NCBI RefSeq assembly: GCF_014353015.1 | Contig: NZ_CP060704.1 | Span: forward strand, 4,117,001 to 4,181,000 | DNA: 64,000 bases | Direction of reading: 5' to 3' | Source of the DNA: Chitinimonas koreensis | Lineage (GTDB): Bacteria > Pseudomonadota > Gammaproteobacteria > Burkholderiales > Chitinimonadaceae | In this document: positions 29,922 through 39,035 of the stretch, piece after piece | Numbering within the stretch: position 1 is the stretch's first letter | Layout of the letters: the number at the start of each line of letters is the position of its first letter | Translations under genes and position numbers: made by a program | Notes under the pieces: generated by a model | What the model saw: the letters and a program-made list of their open reading frames with translations, nothing else | The model's database searches: none | Told to the model about the DNA's origin: nothing

Positions 29922-30554
29922 ATGCTCGGTACCCACGACCTCGCCCTGTTCATCGCCTCCGGCCTGCTGCTCAACATCACGCCGGGCCCGGACTCGCTCT
30001 ACATCGCCAGCCGCGCCGCCAGCCAGGGCTTCCGGGCCGGCTCGGCCGCCGCGCTCGGCATCGGCGCCGGCACGCTGGTCCACGTGCTGGCGGCCGCCTT
30101 CGGCCTGTCGGCGCTGCTGGCGGCGTCGAGCATGGCCTTCACCGCGGTCAAGCTGGCCGGCGCGGCCTACCTGGTGTGGATCGGCCTGTCGCTGCTGCGC
30201 AGCCGCGCCGCGGCGGCGGACGAGCCGGCCCGGCTGGCGGCGGCGCCGCTGGCCACCATCTTCTGGCAGGGCTTCTGGACCAATGTGCTGAACCCCAAGG
30301 TCGCGCTGTTCTTCCTGGCCTTCGTGCCGCAGTTCATCGACCCGGCCGCGCCGAGCAAGGCGCTGGCCTTCGTCTTCCTCGGCGCGGTGTTCGATTTCAA
30401 CGGCATGCTGTGGTGCCACCTGCTGGCCTTCATGGCGGCCGGCGCCGGCCGCCGTTTCAAGGCCAGTGCGCGCACGGCTGCCTGGCTCAACCGCGGCGTC
30501 GGCGCCGTGTTCCTGTTCCTCGGCATCAAGCTCGCCTTCGCCCGGCCGGCCTGA
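29922..30554 (+). CDS. LysE/RhtB-family amino-acid exporter
   Basis: 210 residues with six predicted membrane segments and the family signature NITPGPDSLYIASRA near the N-terminus, followed by GIGAGTLVHVLAAAFGLSA. Such proteins export amino acids or homoserine lactones; the substrate cannot be predicted. It sits 24 bases before emrB in the same direction. Confidence 0.9.
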   Translation: MLGTHDLALFIASGLLLNITPGPDSLYIASRAASQGFRAGSAAALGIGAGTLVHVLAAAFGLSALLAASSMAFTAVKLAGAAYLVWIGLSLLRSRAAAADEPARLAAAPLATIFWQGFWTNVLNPKVALFFLAFVPQFIDPAAPSKALAFVFLGAVFDFNGMLWCHLLAFMAAGAGRRFKASARTAAWLNRGVGAVFLFLGIKLAFARPA

Positions 30555-30578
30555 CCCATCGATCCTCCCGAGTCGACC

Positions 30579-32166
30579 ATGAAACCCTTCCTCCCCGGCC
30601 TGTTGCGCAGCACCGACGCCGACAGCATCTACCGCAACCGCTTCATCATCGCCGCCACCGTCACGCTGGCCTGCGTGCTCGAGCTGCTCGACACCAGCAT
30701 CGTCAACGTCGCGGTGCCGCACATGATGGGCACGCTCGGCGCCACGCTCGACGAGATCACCTGGGTCTCGATCGGCTACGTGGTGGCCAACGTGATCGTG
30801 CTGCCGATCTCGGGCTTCCTGGCCAACCAGTTCGGCCGGCGCAACTACCTGGCGCTGTCGATCCTGGTGTTCACCGTCGCCTCCTGGGCCTGCGGCAACT
30901 CGACCTCGCTGGGCGAGCTGGTGTTCTGGCGCATCGTGCAGGGCCTCGGCGGCGGCGGCCTGATCGCCACCGCGCAGGCCACGCTGTACGAGGTGTTCCC
31001 GGTGCGCGAGATGGCGACCGCGATGGCGATCTTCGGCATGGGCATCATGTTCGGCCCTCGCTGGGCCCCACCGTCGGCGGCTGGATCACCGACACCTGGT
31101 CGTGGCCGTGGATCTTCTACATCAACCTGCCGCTCGGGCGATCGCGCTGTTCATGGTGCTGACCTTCGTGCCCGACTCGGCCCACCGCAAGGTGGCGGAG
31201 GCGGTCGACTACCTCGGGCTGATCCTGCTGGCGGTCGGCGTCGGCGCGCTGCAATTGATGCTGGAGCGCGGCGAGAAGCAGGACTGGTTCGAGTCGGCCG
31301 AAATCCTGGCCTACGCCATCGCCAGCTTCCTGTCGCTGTTCGCCTTCGTCATCCGCCAGCTCGAATACGACCACCCGATCGTCAACCTGCGCATCATGCG
31401 CGACCTGCAGTTCTCGGTCGGCCTCCTGTTCACCTTCTTCCTCGGCGCGGCGCTGTTCTCCACCGTGTTCCTGTTCCCGGTCTACGCCCAGACGCTGATC
31501 GGCTTCGACGCCTTCCAGACCGGCATGATCATCCTGCCCTCGGCGCTGGCGGCCGCCTTCACCATGCCGATCGCGGCCAAGATGCTGTCGCGCGGCGTGC
31601 CGGCCCATTTCATCATCGTGACCGGCGCGGCGGTGTTCATGTATGCGATGTGGGGCCACCACGAGTTCACCACCGAATCGGGCCTCTCCGACTTCTTCTG
31701 GCCGCTGCTGCTGCGCGGCTTCGGCCTCGGCCTGGTGTTCATGCCGCTGAACAACCTGACGCTGGCCAAGATCGCGCCGAAGGAGATCCCCAACGCCACC
31801 GGCCTCTACAACCTGGTGCGCCAGCTCGGCGGCAGCGTCGGCATCGCGGTGTCGGCCACGCTGCTGGTCAAGTTCGAGGACATCAAGCGCTCCGGCCTGG
31901 TCGAGCACCTGGCGCACGACAACGCGGCGATGGCCGAGCGGCTCGACCTGTTCGGCCGCATGTTCCGCCAGAAGGGCGAGAGCGCCATGGCGGCGACGCA
32001 GAAGGCCTATGCGCTGATCAATCTGCAGGTGAACAAGCAGGCGATGATGCTGGCCTTCAGCGACCTGTTCCTGTGGTTCGGCCTGGCCATCGTGCTGCTG
32101 CTGCCGCTCTTGTTCTGGATGCGCACGCCGCCCAGGATGGCGCAGGCGGGCGACGTGGCGCATTGA
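30579..32166 (+). CDS. emrB: EmrB/QacA-family (DHA2) MFS multidrug transporter (two frameshifts)
   Basis: 14-helix proton-driven exporter that works with EmrA. The N-terminal part (LELLDTSIVNVAVPHMMGTL, GYVVANVIVLPISGFLANQFGRR) and the C-terminal part (from AIALFMVLTFVPDSAH) are in different frames. Adding one C at the CCC run 31055-31057 gives FGPSLGPTVGGWITDTWSW, and one G at 31136-31138 gives INLPLGAIALFM, restoring a 529-residue protein. Both events are single-base losses in C/G runs. Probably functional in the organism. Confidence 0.92.
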
Positions 32167-32193
32167 GCGCGCGCCCCGCATGGAGACGCCCCT

Positions 32194-32261
32194 GTAGGAG
32201 CGGCTTCAGCCGCGAATGCGCCGGTTCCGCATCCATCATTCGCGGCTGAAGCCGCTCCTAC
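32194..32261. repeat. REPIN-like doublet, class A, copy 2
   Basis: GTAGGAGCGGCTTCAGCCGC arm and inverse arm, 28 bases after the emrB stop. Confidence 0.9.
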
Positions 32262-32279
32262 GGCACGCTGCTCGACGAT

Positions 32280-32344
32280 GTAGGTCGGACTTCAGTCCGA
32301 CGGCGCTGCCGCTCGACGTCGTTGTCGGACTGAAGTCCGACCTG
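32280..32344. repeat. REPIN-like doublet, class B, copy 3
   Basis: Arms GTAGGTCGGACTTCAGTCCGA and inverse; inner hairpin TCGGAC-TTCA-GTCCGA. Lies 18 bases from copy 2. Confidence 0.9.
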
Positions 32345-32462
32345 CGGATACGCAACGTTACCGACGGCCGTCGGCGGCGGCAGCCCGAGGCCTGCTTGAC
32401 CACGCGGCGAAAACACTTGCGCCATACGACGCGCGCATCGCATGACCGGTAAAATCATGCCC

Positions 32463-33443
32463 ATGCACAACATCTCCACCGACCTCGACCAGGCGCTCGC
32501 GCTCTTGCGCGCCGGCGAACTGGTCGGCATCCCGACCGAGACCGTCTACGGCCTCGCCGCCGATGCCGCCGACCCGGCCGCCGTGGCCAAGATCTTCGCA
32601 CTCAAGGGCCGGCCGGCCGACCATCCGGTGATCGTCCACCTGGCCGGCCGCGAGCAGCTGGCCGACTGGGCGCGCGACATTCCCGACGACGCCTGGAAGC
32701 TGGCCGAAGCGTTCTGGCCCGGCTCGCTGACCTTGATCCTCCAGCGCCAGCCGCAGGTGCCCGACGCCGTCACCGGCGGCCAGGACACCGTCGGCCTGCG
32801 CGCGCCGGCCCATCCGCTGACCCACGAACTGCTGCGCCGCTTCGGCGGCGGCCTGGCCGCGCCGTCGGCCAACCAGTTCGGCCACGTCAGCCCGACCACC
32901 GCCGAGCACGTCCAGGCCGAATTCGGCGACCGCCTGCGGCTGATCCTCGACGGCGGCCCCTGCCCGGTCGGCGTCGAATCGACCATCGTCGGCCTGACCG
33001 GCCCGCAGCCGGCGCTGCTGCGTCCCGGCGGCGTGCCGGCCGAGGCGATCGAGGCGGTGCTCGGCCGCACGCTGGTCCACCACGAAAAGCCGCAGACCGC
33101 GCAGATGCGCGTCTCCGGCCTGCTCGACTCGCACTACGCGCCGCGCACGCCGCTACTGGTCGGCCCGCTCGGCGCGCTGGAGAACGAGGCCTACCGCCGC
33201 TTCGAGTCCGGCGAGCGGGTCGCGCTGCTGCATCGTTCGCAGATGCTGGCGGCGGTCTGCGGCGCGGAATGCCACGCCATGCCGCTGGGCGCCGAGGACT
33301 ACGCCCGTGCGCTCTACGCCACCCTGCGCGCCTTCGACGGCGGCCGCTTCGACGTGCTGCTGCTGGAACAGCCGCCGCAGACGGCCGAATGGCTGGCGGT
33401 CAACGACCGGGTGAAGCGGGCGGCGAGCCGCTTCATCGGCTGA
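32463..33443 (+). CDS. L-threonylcarbamoyladenylate synthase (Sua5 type)
   Basis: First enzyme of tRNA t6A37 synthesis. About 326 residues, longer than TsaC: YrdC domain (GIPTETVYGLAADA, KGRPADHPVIVHL, SANQFGHVSPTTAEHV) plus the C-terminal Sua5 domain (SGLLDSHYAPRTPLLVG linker onward). Starts at 32442, 32457 and 32463 are all possible; 32463 (MHNISTDLDQAL) best matches the family N-terminus. TAAAATC eight bases upstream resembles a -10 element. Confidence 0.93.
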   Translation: MHNISTDLDQALALLRAGELVGIPTETVYGLAADAADPAAVAKIFALKGRPADHPVIVHLAGREQLADWARDIPDDAWKLAEAFWPGSLTLILQRQPQVPDAVTGGQDTVGLRAPAHPLTHELLRRFGGGLAAPSANQFGHVSPTTAEHVQAEFGDRLRLILDGGPCPVGVESTIVGLTGPQPALLRPGGVPAEAIEAVLGRTLVHHEKPQTAQMRVSGLLDSHYAPRTPLLVGPLGALENEAYRRFESGERVALLHRSQMLAAVCGAECHAMPLGAEDYARALYATLRAFDGGRFDVLLLEQPPQTAEWLAVNDRVKRAASRFIG

Positions 33444-33494
33444 CCCTTCAATCGGCCCGCGCCGACCGCGGCCGGGCATCTTCCAGGAACGCGC

Positions 33495-33824
33495 ATGCAG
33501 ATCTCGGCCATTCCCTTCGGCACCACCGACTGGTCGCAAATCGAAGCGACCGAACATCCGGGCGAAACCGGCCTCGCCTACTGGCGCACCGCCACCTTCG
33601 GCGACATCCGGGTCCGCATGGTCGAATACACGCCGGGCTACCTGGCCGACCACTGGTGCAGCAAGGGCCATATCCTGCTATGCCTCGAGGGCGAGCTAGA
33701 GACCGAGCTGGCCGACGGCCGCCGCTTCACGCTGCGGCCCGGCATGAGCTACCAGGTGGCCGACCGGGCCGAGCCGCATCGCTCCAGCACGGCGGTGGGC
33801 GCCAGGCTCTTCGTCGTCGACTGA
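33495..33824 (+). CDS. DHCW-motif cupin protein
   Basis: 109-residue single-domain cupin: MQISAIPFGTTDWSQIEATE and the family region ADHWCSKGHILLCLEGELE (here DHWC), then LRPGMSYQVAD. Function of the family is unknown; metal binding is inferred from the His/Cys/Glu set. It follows the Sua5 gene by 51 bases. Confidence 0.85.
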   Translation: MQISAIPFGTTDWSQIEATEHPGETGLAYWRTATFGDIRVRMVEYTPGYLADHWCSKGHILLCLEGELETELADGRRFTLRPGMSYQVADRAEPHRSSTAVGARLFVVD

Positions 33825-33913
33825 GCGGCCGACGATGTAAGCCTTGCCCACCCGGTGAGCATTTCCTGCTCTGCCGACCCTGTCGCCGAGGCGATCCGCC
33901 GGCCCGAACGGCA

Positions 33914-33950
33914 CGAAGCCCGACGTTCATCCGATGAACGTCGGGCTTCG
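33914..33950. terminator. Bidirectional terminator
   Basis: 17-bp perfect stem starting CGAAGCCCGACGTTCAT with a 3-base loop, between the cupin gene and the convergent DUF883 gene. Confidence 0.75.
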
Positions 33951-34003
33951 CTCATGCAGGTTCGGCCGACGAGTTCAGCGCAGCCGGCCGGTCCGGCCGG
34001 CCA

Positions 34004-34345
34004 TCAGCGCCGGCCCAGCAGGAAGCCGACCACCGCGCCCGAGGCCGCCGCGATCCCCACGGCCTTCCACGGGTTGGCGCGGATGTAGTCCTCGCCCATG
34101 CTGCGCGCCTCCTCGGCCTTTTCCGAGGCGGCATCACCCAGTTCGCCCAGCCGCGCCTTGGCTACGCGGGCTTCTTCGGCCAGGCGCTGGCGGGTGGCTT
34201 CCAGCGCTTCGGCGGTCAGCGCGCCGCCGTGGCTGACCAGCTTCTCGACCTCGCCGATCAGCGACGAGAAATCGTCGCGCAGCGGGTGGGCGGTACGCTG
34301 GTTGCCGCGGACGGCGGACGGCGGAATGGAAGTCGAAGTGGTCAT
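34004..34345 (-). CDS. DUF883 (YqjD/ElaB-like) membrane-anchored protein
   Basis: 113 residues: helical soluble part (LIGEVEKLVSHGGALTAEAL, RLAEEARVAKARLGELGD) and a C-terminal membrane anchor ending VGIAAASGAVVGFLLGRR. In E. coli YqjD and ElaB bind ribosomes at the inner membrane in stationary phase. Start MTTSTSIPPS at 34345 follows CAGGAGAG. A sigma-54-type promoter lies 82 bases upstream. Together with the YqjE- and YqjK-like genes it forms a split yqjDEK set. Confidence 0.88.
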   Translation of the reverse strand: MTTSTSIPPSAVRGNQRTAHPLRDDFSSLIGEVEKLVSHGGALTAEALEATRQRLAEEARVAKARLGELGDAASEKAEEARSMGEDYIRANPWKAVGIAAASGAVVGFLLGRR

Positions 34346-34426
34346 GATGCTCTCCTGGTTGGGTAGGAATCGCTCGATGCGGGCAAAAGCTTCGGCGCGG
34401 ACTCGCGCGCCGCAACAGCTTGGATC

Positions 34427-34441
34427 GCACATTGCGTGCCA
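34427..34441 (-). promoter_or_regulatory. Sigma-54-type promoter of the DUF883 gene
   Basis: Minus strand TGGCACG-CAAT-GTGC: full match to the -24 box and 3 of 4 in the -12 box of TGGCACG-N4-TTGC, with GG-N10-GC spacing. It is 82 bases from the start codon. Confidence 0.7.
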
Positions 34442-34589
34442 GCCGGGACGGGACGGCACGACCGGTCCGGACGCCGGCCTCGGCGACTCGCCGGAGCGAT
34501 TGACCTTGTTGCGCGTCCAAGGAACGTGACACAGTCGGAAACCGGCCCACCTATTCCAGCGGCATGCCGGCCCAAACCGAGGAGACCGC

Positions 34590-35963
34590 GTGGCCCCTTT
34601 CAAGCGGAACCTGAACTTCGCCGCCTTCGTCGCGCTCGGCGTCTGTCTTTCCTGCTTCTTCCTGATCATGTCCGAGCTCGCCCACCGCCGGCTCGGCGCG
34701 GCCGGCAACCAGCTGGCGCTGTCGATCGAGGCGCGCGGCCTGTTGCGCGAGACGCTGTCGATCGTGCACGAGGTCGAGGCCGGCCAGCGCGGCTTCCTCT
34801 TGACCGAGCAGCCCGACTACCTGGCGTCCTACCGCGACGCGCAGGCTCGCATCCAGCGCCAGATCGAGCGCCTGCGCGTCATCTGGGCCGCCAGCCCTGA
34901 ACGGCGGTCGCAGCTGGTGCGGCTCAACAACCTGGTCGGCCAGCGCATCGGCGAATTCGACGCGGTGCTGGCGCTCTACAGCAAGCAGGGGCTCGAAGCC
35001 GCGCGCGCGCTGGTGCGCAGCGACCTCGGCCGCCGCACCAGCGAGGAGATCGCGGCGGTGGTCGACGGCGCCATCGCCGGCGAGGCGCGCCACTACGAAC
35101 GCTTCGTGCGCGGTTCGCGCACCGACATCAACCTGGCCCGTGCCGGCACCGCCATCCTGGCCGCGGTCAACCTGATCCTGCTGTTGCTGCTCTACCACCG
35201 TTCCCAGCGCGAGCTGGAAGCCGGCGCGCAGCGCGCCCGCAACGCCGAGGCGCGCCGGCAGGAGCTCGAGCGCATCGTGGCCGAGCGCACCGCGGTGTTG
35301 TCCGCGCTGTCGACCGATCTGCAACTGCAACAGGAACGCGAGAAGGCCCACATCGCCCGCGACATCCACGACGAGCTCGGCAGCGCGGTGATCTCGGCGC
35401 GGATGGACGTCACCTACGTGCTGGGCAAGCTGCGCGAGAGCGACCAGGCGCTGGCGGAAAAACTCGAGCGCGCGATCCAGAGCCTCGACGCCAGCGTCGA
35501 CATCAAGCGCCGCCTGATCGAGGAGCTGCGGCCCTCGGTGCTCGACACGCTGGGCCTGGCCGCCGCGCTCGAGTGGCAGGTGCAGCAGGTGTGCGAACGC
35601 ACCGGCCTGACGGCGCAGCTGGACCTCGACGAGGCGATCGCCGACATGCCCGAGCCGGTCGCCATCGCGCTCTACCGCATCACCCAGGAGGCGCTGACCA
35701 ATGTGGTGAAGTACGCCAAGGCCAGCCGGCTGACCGTCACGCTGCGCGGCGAGGACGACGGCTGGCGGCTGCTGATCCGCGACGACGGCATCGGCCTGTC
35801 GCCGGGCGCCGAGCTGAACCCGCTGTCGCACGGCATCGCCGGCATGCGCCAGCGCGTGGTCGGCACCGGCGGCCGCTTCTCGATCGAGGGCACGCCGGGC
35901 GGCGGCACCACCATCGAGGTGCGCGTGCCGCGGCCGGCGGCCGGCCAGCCGTCCGGCGGGTGA
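34590..35963 (+). CDS. CHASE3-domain sensor histidine kinase (NarL-pathway type)
   Basis: 457 residues: N-terminal membrane helix (FAAFVALGVCLSCFFLIM), periplasmic CHASE3 domain (EVEAGQRGFLLTEQPDYL), second helix (TAILAAVNLILLLLLY), coiled coil, HisKA_3 with the phospho-acceptor His in ARDIHDELGSAV and an HATPase domain (ALTNVVKYAKA, DDGIGLS, HGIAGMRQRV). GTG start, preceded by GAGGAG. HisKA_3 kinases pair with NarL-type regulators; one lies 2.4 kb downstream. The CHASE3 ligand is unknown. Confidence 0.92.
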   Translation: MAPFKRNLNFAAFVALGVCLSCFFLIMSELAHRRLGAAGNQLALSIEARGLLRETLSIVHEVEAGQRGFLLTEQPDYLASYRDAQARIQRQIERLRVIWAASPERRSQLVRLNNLVGQRIGEFDAVLALYSKQGLEAARALVRSDLGRRTSEEIAAVVDGAIAGEARHYERFVRGSRTDINLARAGTAILAAVNLILLLLLYHRSQRELEAGAQRARNAEARRQELERIVAERTAVLSALSTDLQLQQEREKAHIARDIHDELGSAVISARMDVTYVLGKLRESDQALAEKLERAIQSLDASVDIKRRLIEELRPSVLDTLGLAAALEWQVQQVCERTGLTAQLDLDEAIADMPEPVAIALYRITQEALTNVVKYAKASRLTVTLRGEDDGWRLLIRDDGIGLSPGAELNPLSHGIAGMRQRVVGTGGRFSIEGTPGGGTTIEVRVPRPAAGQPSGG

Positions 35964-35964
35964 C

Positions 35965-35990
35965 GGACTTGCACGCCGGCGTGCAAGTCC
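35965..35990. terminator. Perfect 26-bp palindrome after the histidine kinase
   Basis: GGACTTGCACGCC followed directly by its reverse complement. It could be a terminator stem, although it has no T tail, or a protein-binding site about 50 bases upstream of the next sigma-54-type promoter. Confidence 0.5.
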
Positions 35991-36036
35991 TACATCGCCG
36001 CGGGCCGGCCCGCGCGGCGATGCGGCCGTGCCGCCC

Positions 36037-36052
36037 TGGCGCATTCCTTGCT
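36037..36052 (+). promoter_or_regulatory. Sigma-54-type promoter of the YqjE-like gene
   Basis: TGGCGCA-TTCC-TTGCT: 5 of 7 in the -24 box, full -12 box, GG-N10-GC spacing, 34 bases before the ATG. Confidence 0.65.
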
Positions 36053-36084
36053 GCCCCGCAGGCATCCATTCAGGGAGAAAAACC

Positions 36085-36546
36085 ATGCAAGCGCCCCACT
36101 CGCCCGCTCCGCCACCGGATGACCTGCCGCCGGCCGCCGGCGCCGAGCCGTCCGACGACGCCTTCGGCGCGCTGTTCCGCCACGGCGGCGCCGTGCTGCA
36201 CGAGGCCTCGGCGCTCTATGCCGACAGCCTGCGGCTGGTCGGGCTCGAAGGCCGGCTGGCGCTCAGGAGCGGCCTGTTGGCGGCCGAGCTGACCGCCGGC
36301 GCAGTGGCGGTCGCCGCGCTGGCCTGGCTGGCGCTGAACGCGGCGCTGGTGGCCGCGCTGATCGCCGCCGGCTGGGCCGCCGCCATCGCGCTGCTGCTGC
36401 CGGCGCTGCTCAATGCGGCGATCGCGCTGTGGCTGTGGCGCGCCGCACGCCGCGCGCTGGCCGACATGGGCTTCGCCCGCAGCCGCGCACTGCTGCGCAG
36501 CTGGCGGCTCGAAATGGCGGCGAACGACGGCGGGAAGCCGGCATGA
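36085..36546 (+). CDS. YqjE-like/phage-holin-family (DUF1469) membrane protein
   Basis: 153 residues: Pro-rich N-terminus, amphipathic region (YADSLRLVGLEGRLALRSGL) and two adjacent membrane helices (AVAVAALAWLALNAALVAAL; AIALLLPALLNAAIALWLW). This is the DUF1469 arrangement, often called phage holin family but found in stress-linked yqjDEK loci, not prophages. Start at 36085 is preceded by GGGAG. Its stop overlaps the next start by four bases. Confidence 0.85.
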   Translation: MQAPHSPAPPPDDLPPAAGAEPSDDAFGALFRHGGAVLHEASALYADSLRLVGLEGRLALRSGLLAAELTAGAVAVAALAWLALNAALVAALIAAGWAAAIALLLPALLNAAIALWLWRAARRALADMGFARSRALLRSWRLEMAANDGGKPA

Positions 36547-36923
36547 ACCGCCGCGAGCTGATCCGCCGCTGCGACGCACTGGCCGACGACATCGCGGCCC
36601 GGCGCGGCCGGCTGCGCGGCCACTGGCGCGAGACCGGCGACTCGCTGGCCGCCTTGCTGCGCACGCCGCTGGGGCTCGCCGCCGCCGGCGCGGCCGGCGC
36701 CGCGCTGGCCTTCGCGCTGACGCGCGGCGGCCGCTCGCGTCGCGCCCGCTCCTGCCGCGAGCGGGACGTCGGCTTGGTCGCCCGCCTGCGCGGCCTGGCG
36801 GCCTACCTGCCGCTGCTGCGCTCGATGTGGCTGAGCGCGACGGCCGAGCAGGCCGAGCCGGCACCCGAACCCTCCGCCGCCGGCTCTACCGCCGGACCGG
36901 CCGTCCCTTCCCAGCGAGCCTGA
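36543..36923 (+). CDS. YqjK-like small membrane protein, function unknown
   Basis: 126 residues: an Arg-rich helical start (MNRRELIRRCDALADDIAAR), a hydrophobic stretch (GLAAAGAAGAALAFALTRGG) and a disordered tail. Position directly after the YqjE-like gene, with a four-base overlap, suggests the YqjK slot. No firm homology claim; composition is unusually Arg/Ala-rich. Confidence 0.65.
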   Translation: MNRRELIRRCDALADDIAARRGRLRGHWRETGDSLAALLRTPLGLAAAGAAGAALAFALTRGGRSRRARSCRERDVGLVARLRGLAAYLPLLRSMWLSATAEQAEPAPEPSAAGSTAGPAVPSQRA

Positions 36924-37177
36924 ACCCTCGCGGCGCCGGCCGGCGCCGCGAGGCATCCTTCCCCCTTCGCTCTTCCCCCTTCCCTGCCATGTAGGAATCG
37001 TCCTACGCAACGACGCGCCGATCTCCGACAGCCGAATGCGGTTATGACAAATTGATCGGCAGGCCCATCCGGTCGATCATGACCAGCATGCAAAACCCGA
37101 CGAGCCCTCCAGCGGAAACGAGGCAATTTCCGGCCGGAAGGACTGCGAACGAAGCAATTGGGCAAGGAGCGAAAACC
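36924..37177 (+). promoter_or_regulatory. Leader region of the sigma-54 activator gene
   Basis: 254 bases without a gene. Besides the palindrome at its start it holds a 16-base dyad GTAGGA-ATCG-TCCTAC (36993-37008), a plausible regulator site. A sigma-54 promoter was not found for the activator itself. Confidence 0.4.
36926..36953 (+). terminator. Perfect 28-bp palindrome, probable terminator
   Basis: CCTCGCGGCGCCGG followed directly by its reverse complement, two bases after the YqjK-like stop codon; T-poor tail. Confidence 0.55.
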
Positions 37178-38271
37178 ATGTTGGACTCTCTCAGGCACGA
37201 ATCCGCCGATCCGGCGATCCCCTCGCTGTTCTCCTACTACCGCGGCACGCCGTCGACCGGTTCCGCGCGCAAGCAGCGTTCGCGGCCGGATTGCGAGAGC
37301 GGCCGCTTCGGCCAGCTCTACGGCGCCTCCAGCGCGATGCGCGACGTGTTCCAGCTGATCGGCAAGGTCGCGCCGAGCGAAGCCTCGGTGCTGGTGATCG
37401 GCGAGAGCGGCTGCGGCAAGGAGCTGGTGGCCCAGACCATCCACGAGAAGAGCCTGCGGTCCGACCGCCCCTTCGTGGCGCTCAACTGCGGCGCGCTGCC
37501 CTCGACGCTGATCGAGGCCGAGCTGTTCGGCTACGAGAAGGGGCCTTCACCGGCGCCAACAAGTCGCACCAGGGCTATTTCGAACGTGCCGAGGGCGGCA
37601 CGCTGTTCCTCGACGAGATCACCGAGATGTCGCTCGACATGCAGGTGCGCCTGTTGCGCGTGCTGGAGACCGGCCGGCTGGTGCGGGTCGGCGGCGACCA
37701 CGAGATCGAATGCAATGTGCGCGTGGTGGCGGCCACCAACCGCGAGCCGCTCGAAGCGGTGCGCGACGGCCATCTGCGCGAGGACTTGCTGTACCGCCTG
37801 GCGGTGTTCCCGATCACCCTGCCGCCGCTGCGTCAGCGCGACGACGACGTGATCCTGCTGGCCAACCGCTTCCTGGCCGAGCTCAACGAGCAGAGCGGCT
37901 GCGACAAGGTGCTGGCCGCCGGCGCCGAGGAAAAGCTGCGCCAGTACGGCTGGCCGGGCAATGTGCGCGAGCTGAAGAACTGCATCCAGCGCGCCTTCAT
38001 CATGGCCGACGACGAGGTCGACATCGACACCCTGATGCCGCTCAAGCCCTGCGAGCGCACGCCCGCCAGCGGGGTGCTCGAATTCGAGGTCGGCACCTCG
38101 CTCGACGAAGCCGAACGGCGCATCATCTTCGCCACGCTCGAGCGCTACCAGGGCAACAAGCGGCGGACCGCCAAGGTGCTCGGCGTCAGTCTCAAGACGC
38201 TGTACAACCGGCTCAACGAATACGCCGCCAGCGACCGGTTGCCGGAAAAATTCGCGCTCGGATGTGCATAA
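37178..38271 (+). CDS. Sigma-54-dependent transcriptional activator without receiver domain (frameshifted)
   Basis: About 364 residues after repair. AAA+ domain with Walker A GESGCGKE, GAFTGA, Walker B GGTLFLDEI, R-finger region FRLAVFP-like (YRLAVFPITLPPLR), GNVREL and a C-terminal Fis-type HTH (NKRRTAKVLGVSLKTLYNRL). The frame breaks inside the GAFTGA loop at a G run (37541-37543 with the preceding G); one added base restores GYEKGAFTGANKS. No receiver, GAF or PAS domain is seen, so control is presumably by expression or by a partner, as for PspF. The ATG has AAGGAG upstream. Confidence 0.9.
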
Positions 38272-38319
38272 TGTCGCTTGACCGATTCACGGCCTCCTGA
38301 TGGGCCGACCACGACGGAC

Positions 38320-38952
38320 ATGATCAAGATCCTGATTGCAGATGACCACGCCATCGTGCGTGCCGGCCTCAAGCAGTTCCTGGCCGACGATCCGGCCATG
38401 CTGGTGGTGCGCGAGGCCGCGGACGGCGACGAAGCCGTCCGCGCCGTGCGCGAGGAGGCGCTCGACGTCGTCCTGCTCGACATCTCGATGCCGGGCAAGA
38501 ACGGCATCGACGCGCTGCGCCAGATCAAGGCGATCAAGCCCGACCTGCCGGTGCTGATGCTCAGCGGCTACGCCGACACCCAGTACGCGCTGAACCTGAT
38601 CAAGGCCGGCGCCAACGGCTACATCAACAAGGAAAGCGCCCCCGACGAGGTGATCGATGCGATCGGCGCGCTGCTCGCGGGCAAGCGCTACGTCAGCCCC
38701 GCGGTGGCACAACTCCTGCTGGACCAGATCGGCAAGCCCGAAGCGGGCAATCCGCACGAGGAACTGTCGCAGCGCGAATTCCAGATCCTGTGCCGGCTGG
38801 CCCGCGGCGAGGCGATCGGCGCGATCGCCGACACGCTGTGCCTCAGCGTGAAGACCGTCAGCACCTATCGCAGCCGCATGCTCGAGAAGATGGGCTTCAG
38901 CAACAACGCCGACATCACGGCCTACGCGCTCAAGCACGGCTTGATCGAATGA
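38320..38952 (+). CDS. NarL/FixJ-family response regulator
   Basis: 210 residues: receiver domain with acidic pocket IADDHAIV, phospho-acceptor Asp in VVLLDISMPG and Lys in YINKESA; C-terminal LuxR HTH (LSQREFQILCRLARGEAIGA, SVKTVSTYRSRMLEKMGF). It follows the sigma-54 activator by 48 bases and is the likely partner of the CHASE3 kinase. Targets unknown. Confidence 0.92.
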   Translation: MIKILIADDHAIVRAGLKQFLADDPAMLVVREAADGDEAVRAVREEALDVVLLDISMPGKNGIDALRQIKAIKPDLPVLMLSGYADTQYALNLIKAGANGYINKESAPDEVIDAIGALLAGKRYVSPAVAQLLLDQIGKPEAGNPHEELSQREFQILCRLARGEAIGAIADTLCLSVKTVSTYRSRMLEKMGFSNNADITAYALKHGLIE

Positions 38953-39035
38953 CGCGCTGGCCGGCATGCCGGGTCGACCAACAGGCGGGACGGAGCGGAG
39001 AAGAGCCCGGGCCGTCCGCCAGCAAGCATGACGCC

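Noticed and set aside
30579..32249. Two separate MFS genes
   Set aside because: The two open frames join through conserved segments once two single bases are added, so it is one emrB.
36085..36923. Prophage holin remnant
   Set aside because: The DUF1469 label says phage holin, but no phage genes accompany it and the yqjDEK context explains it.
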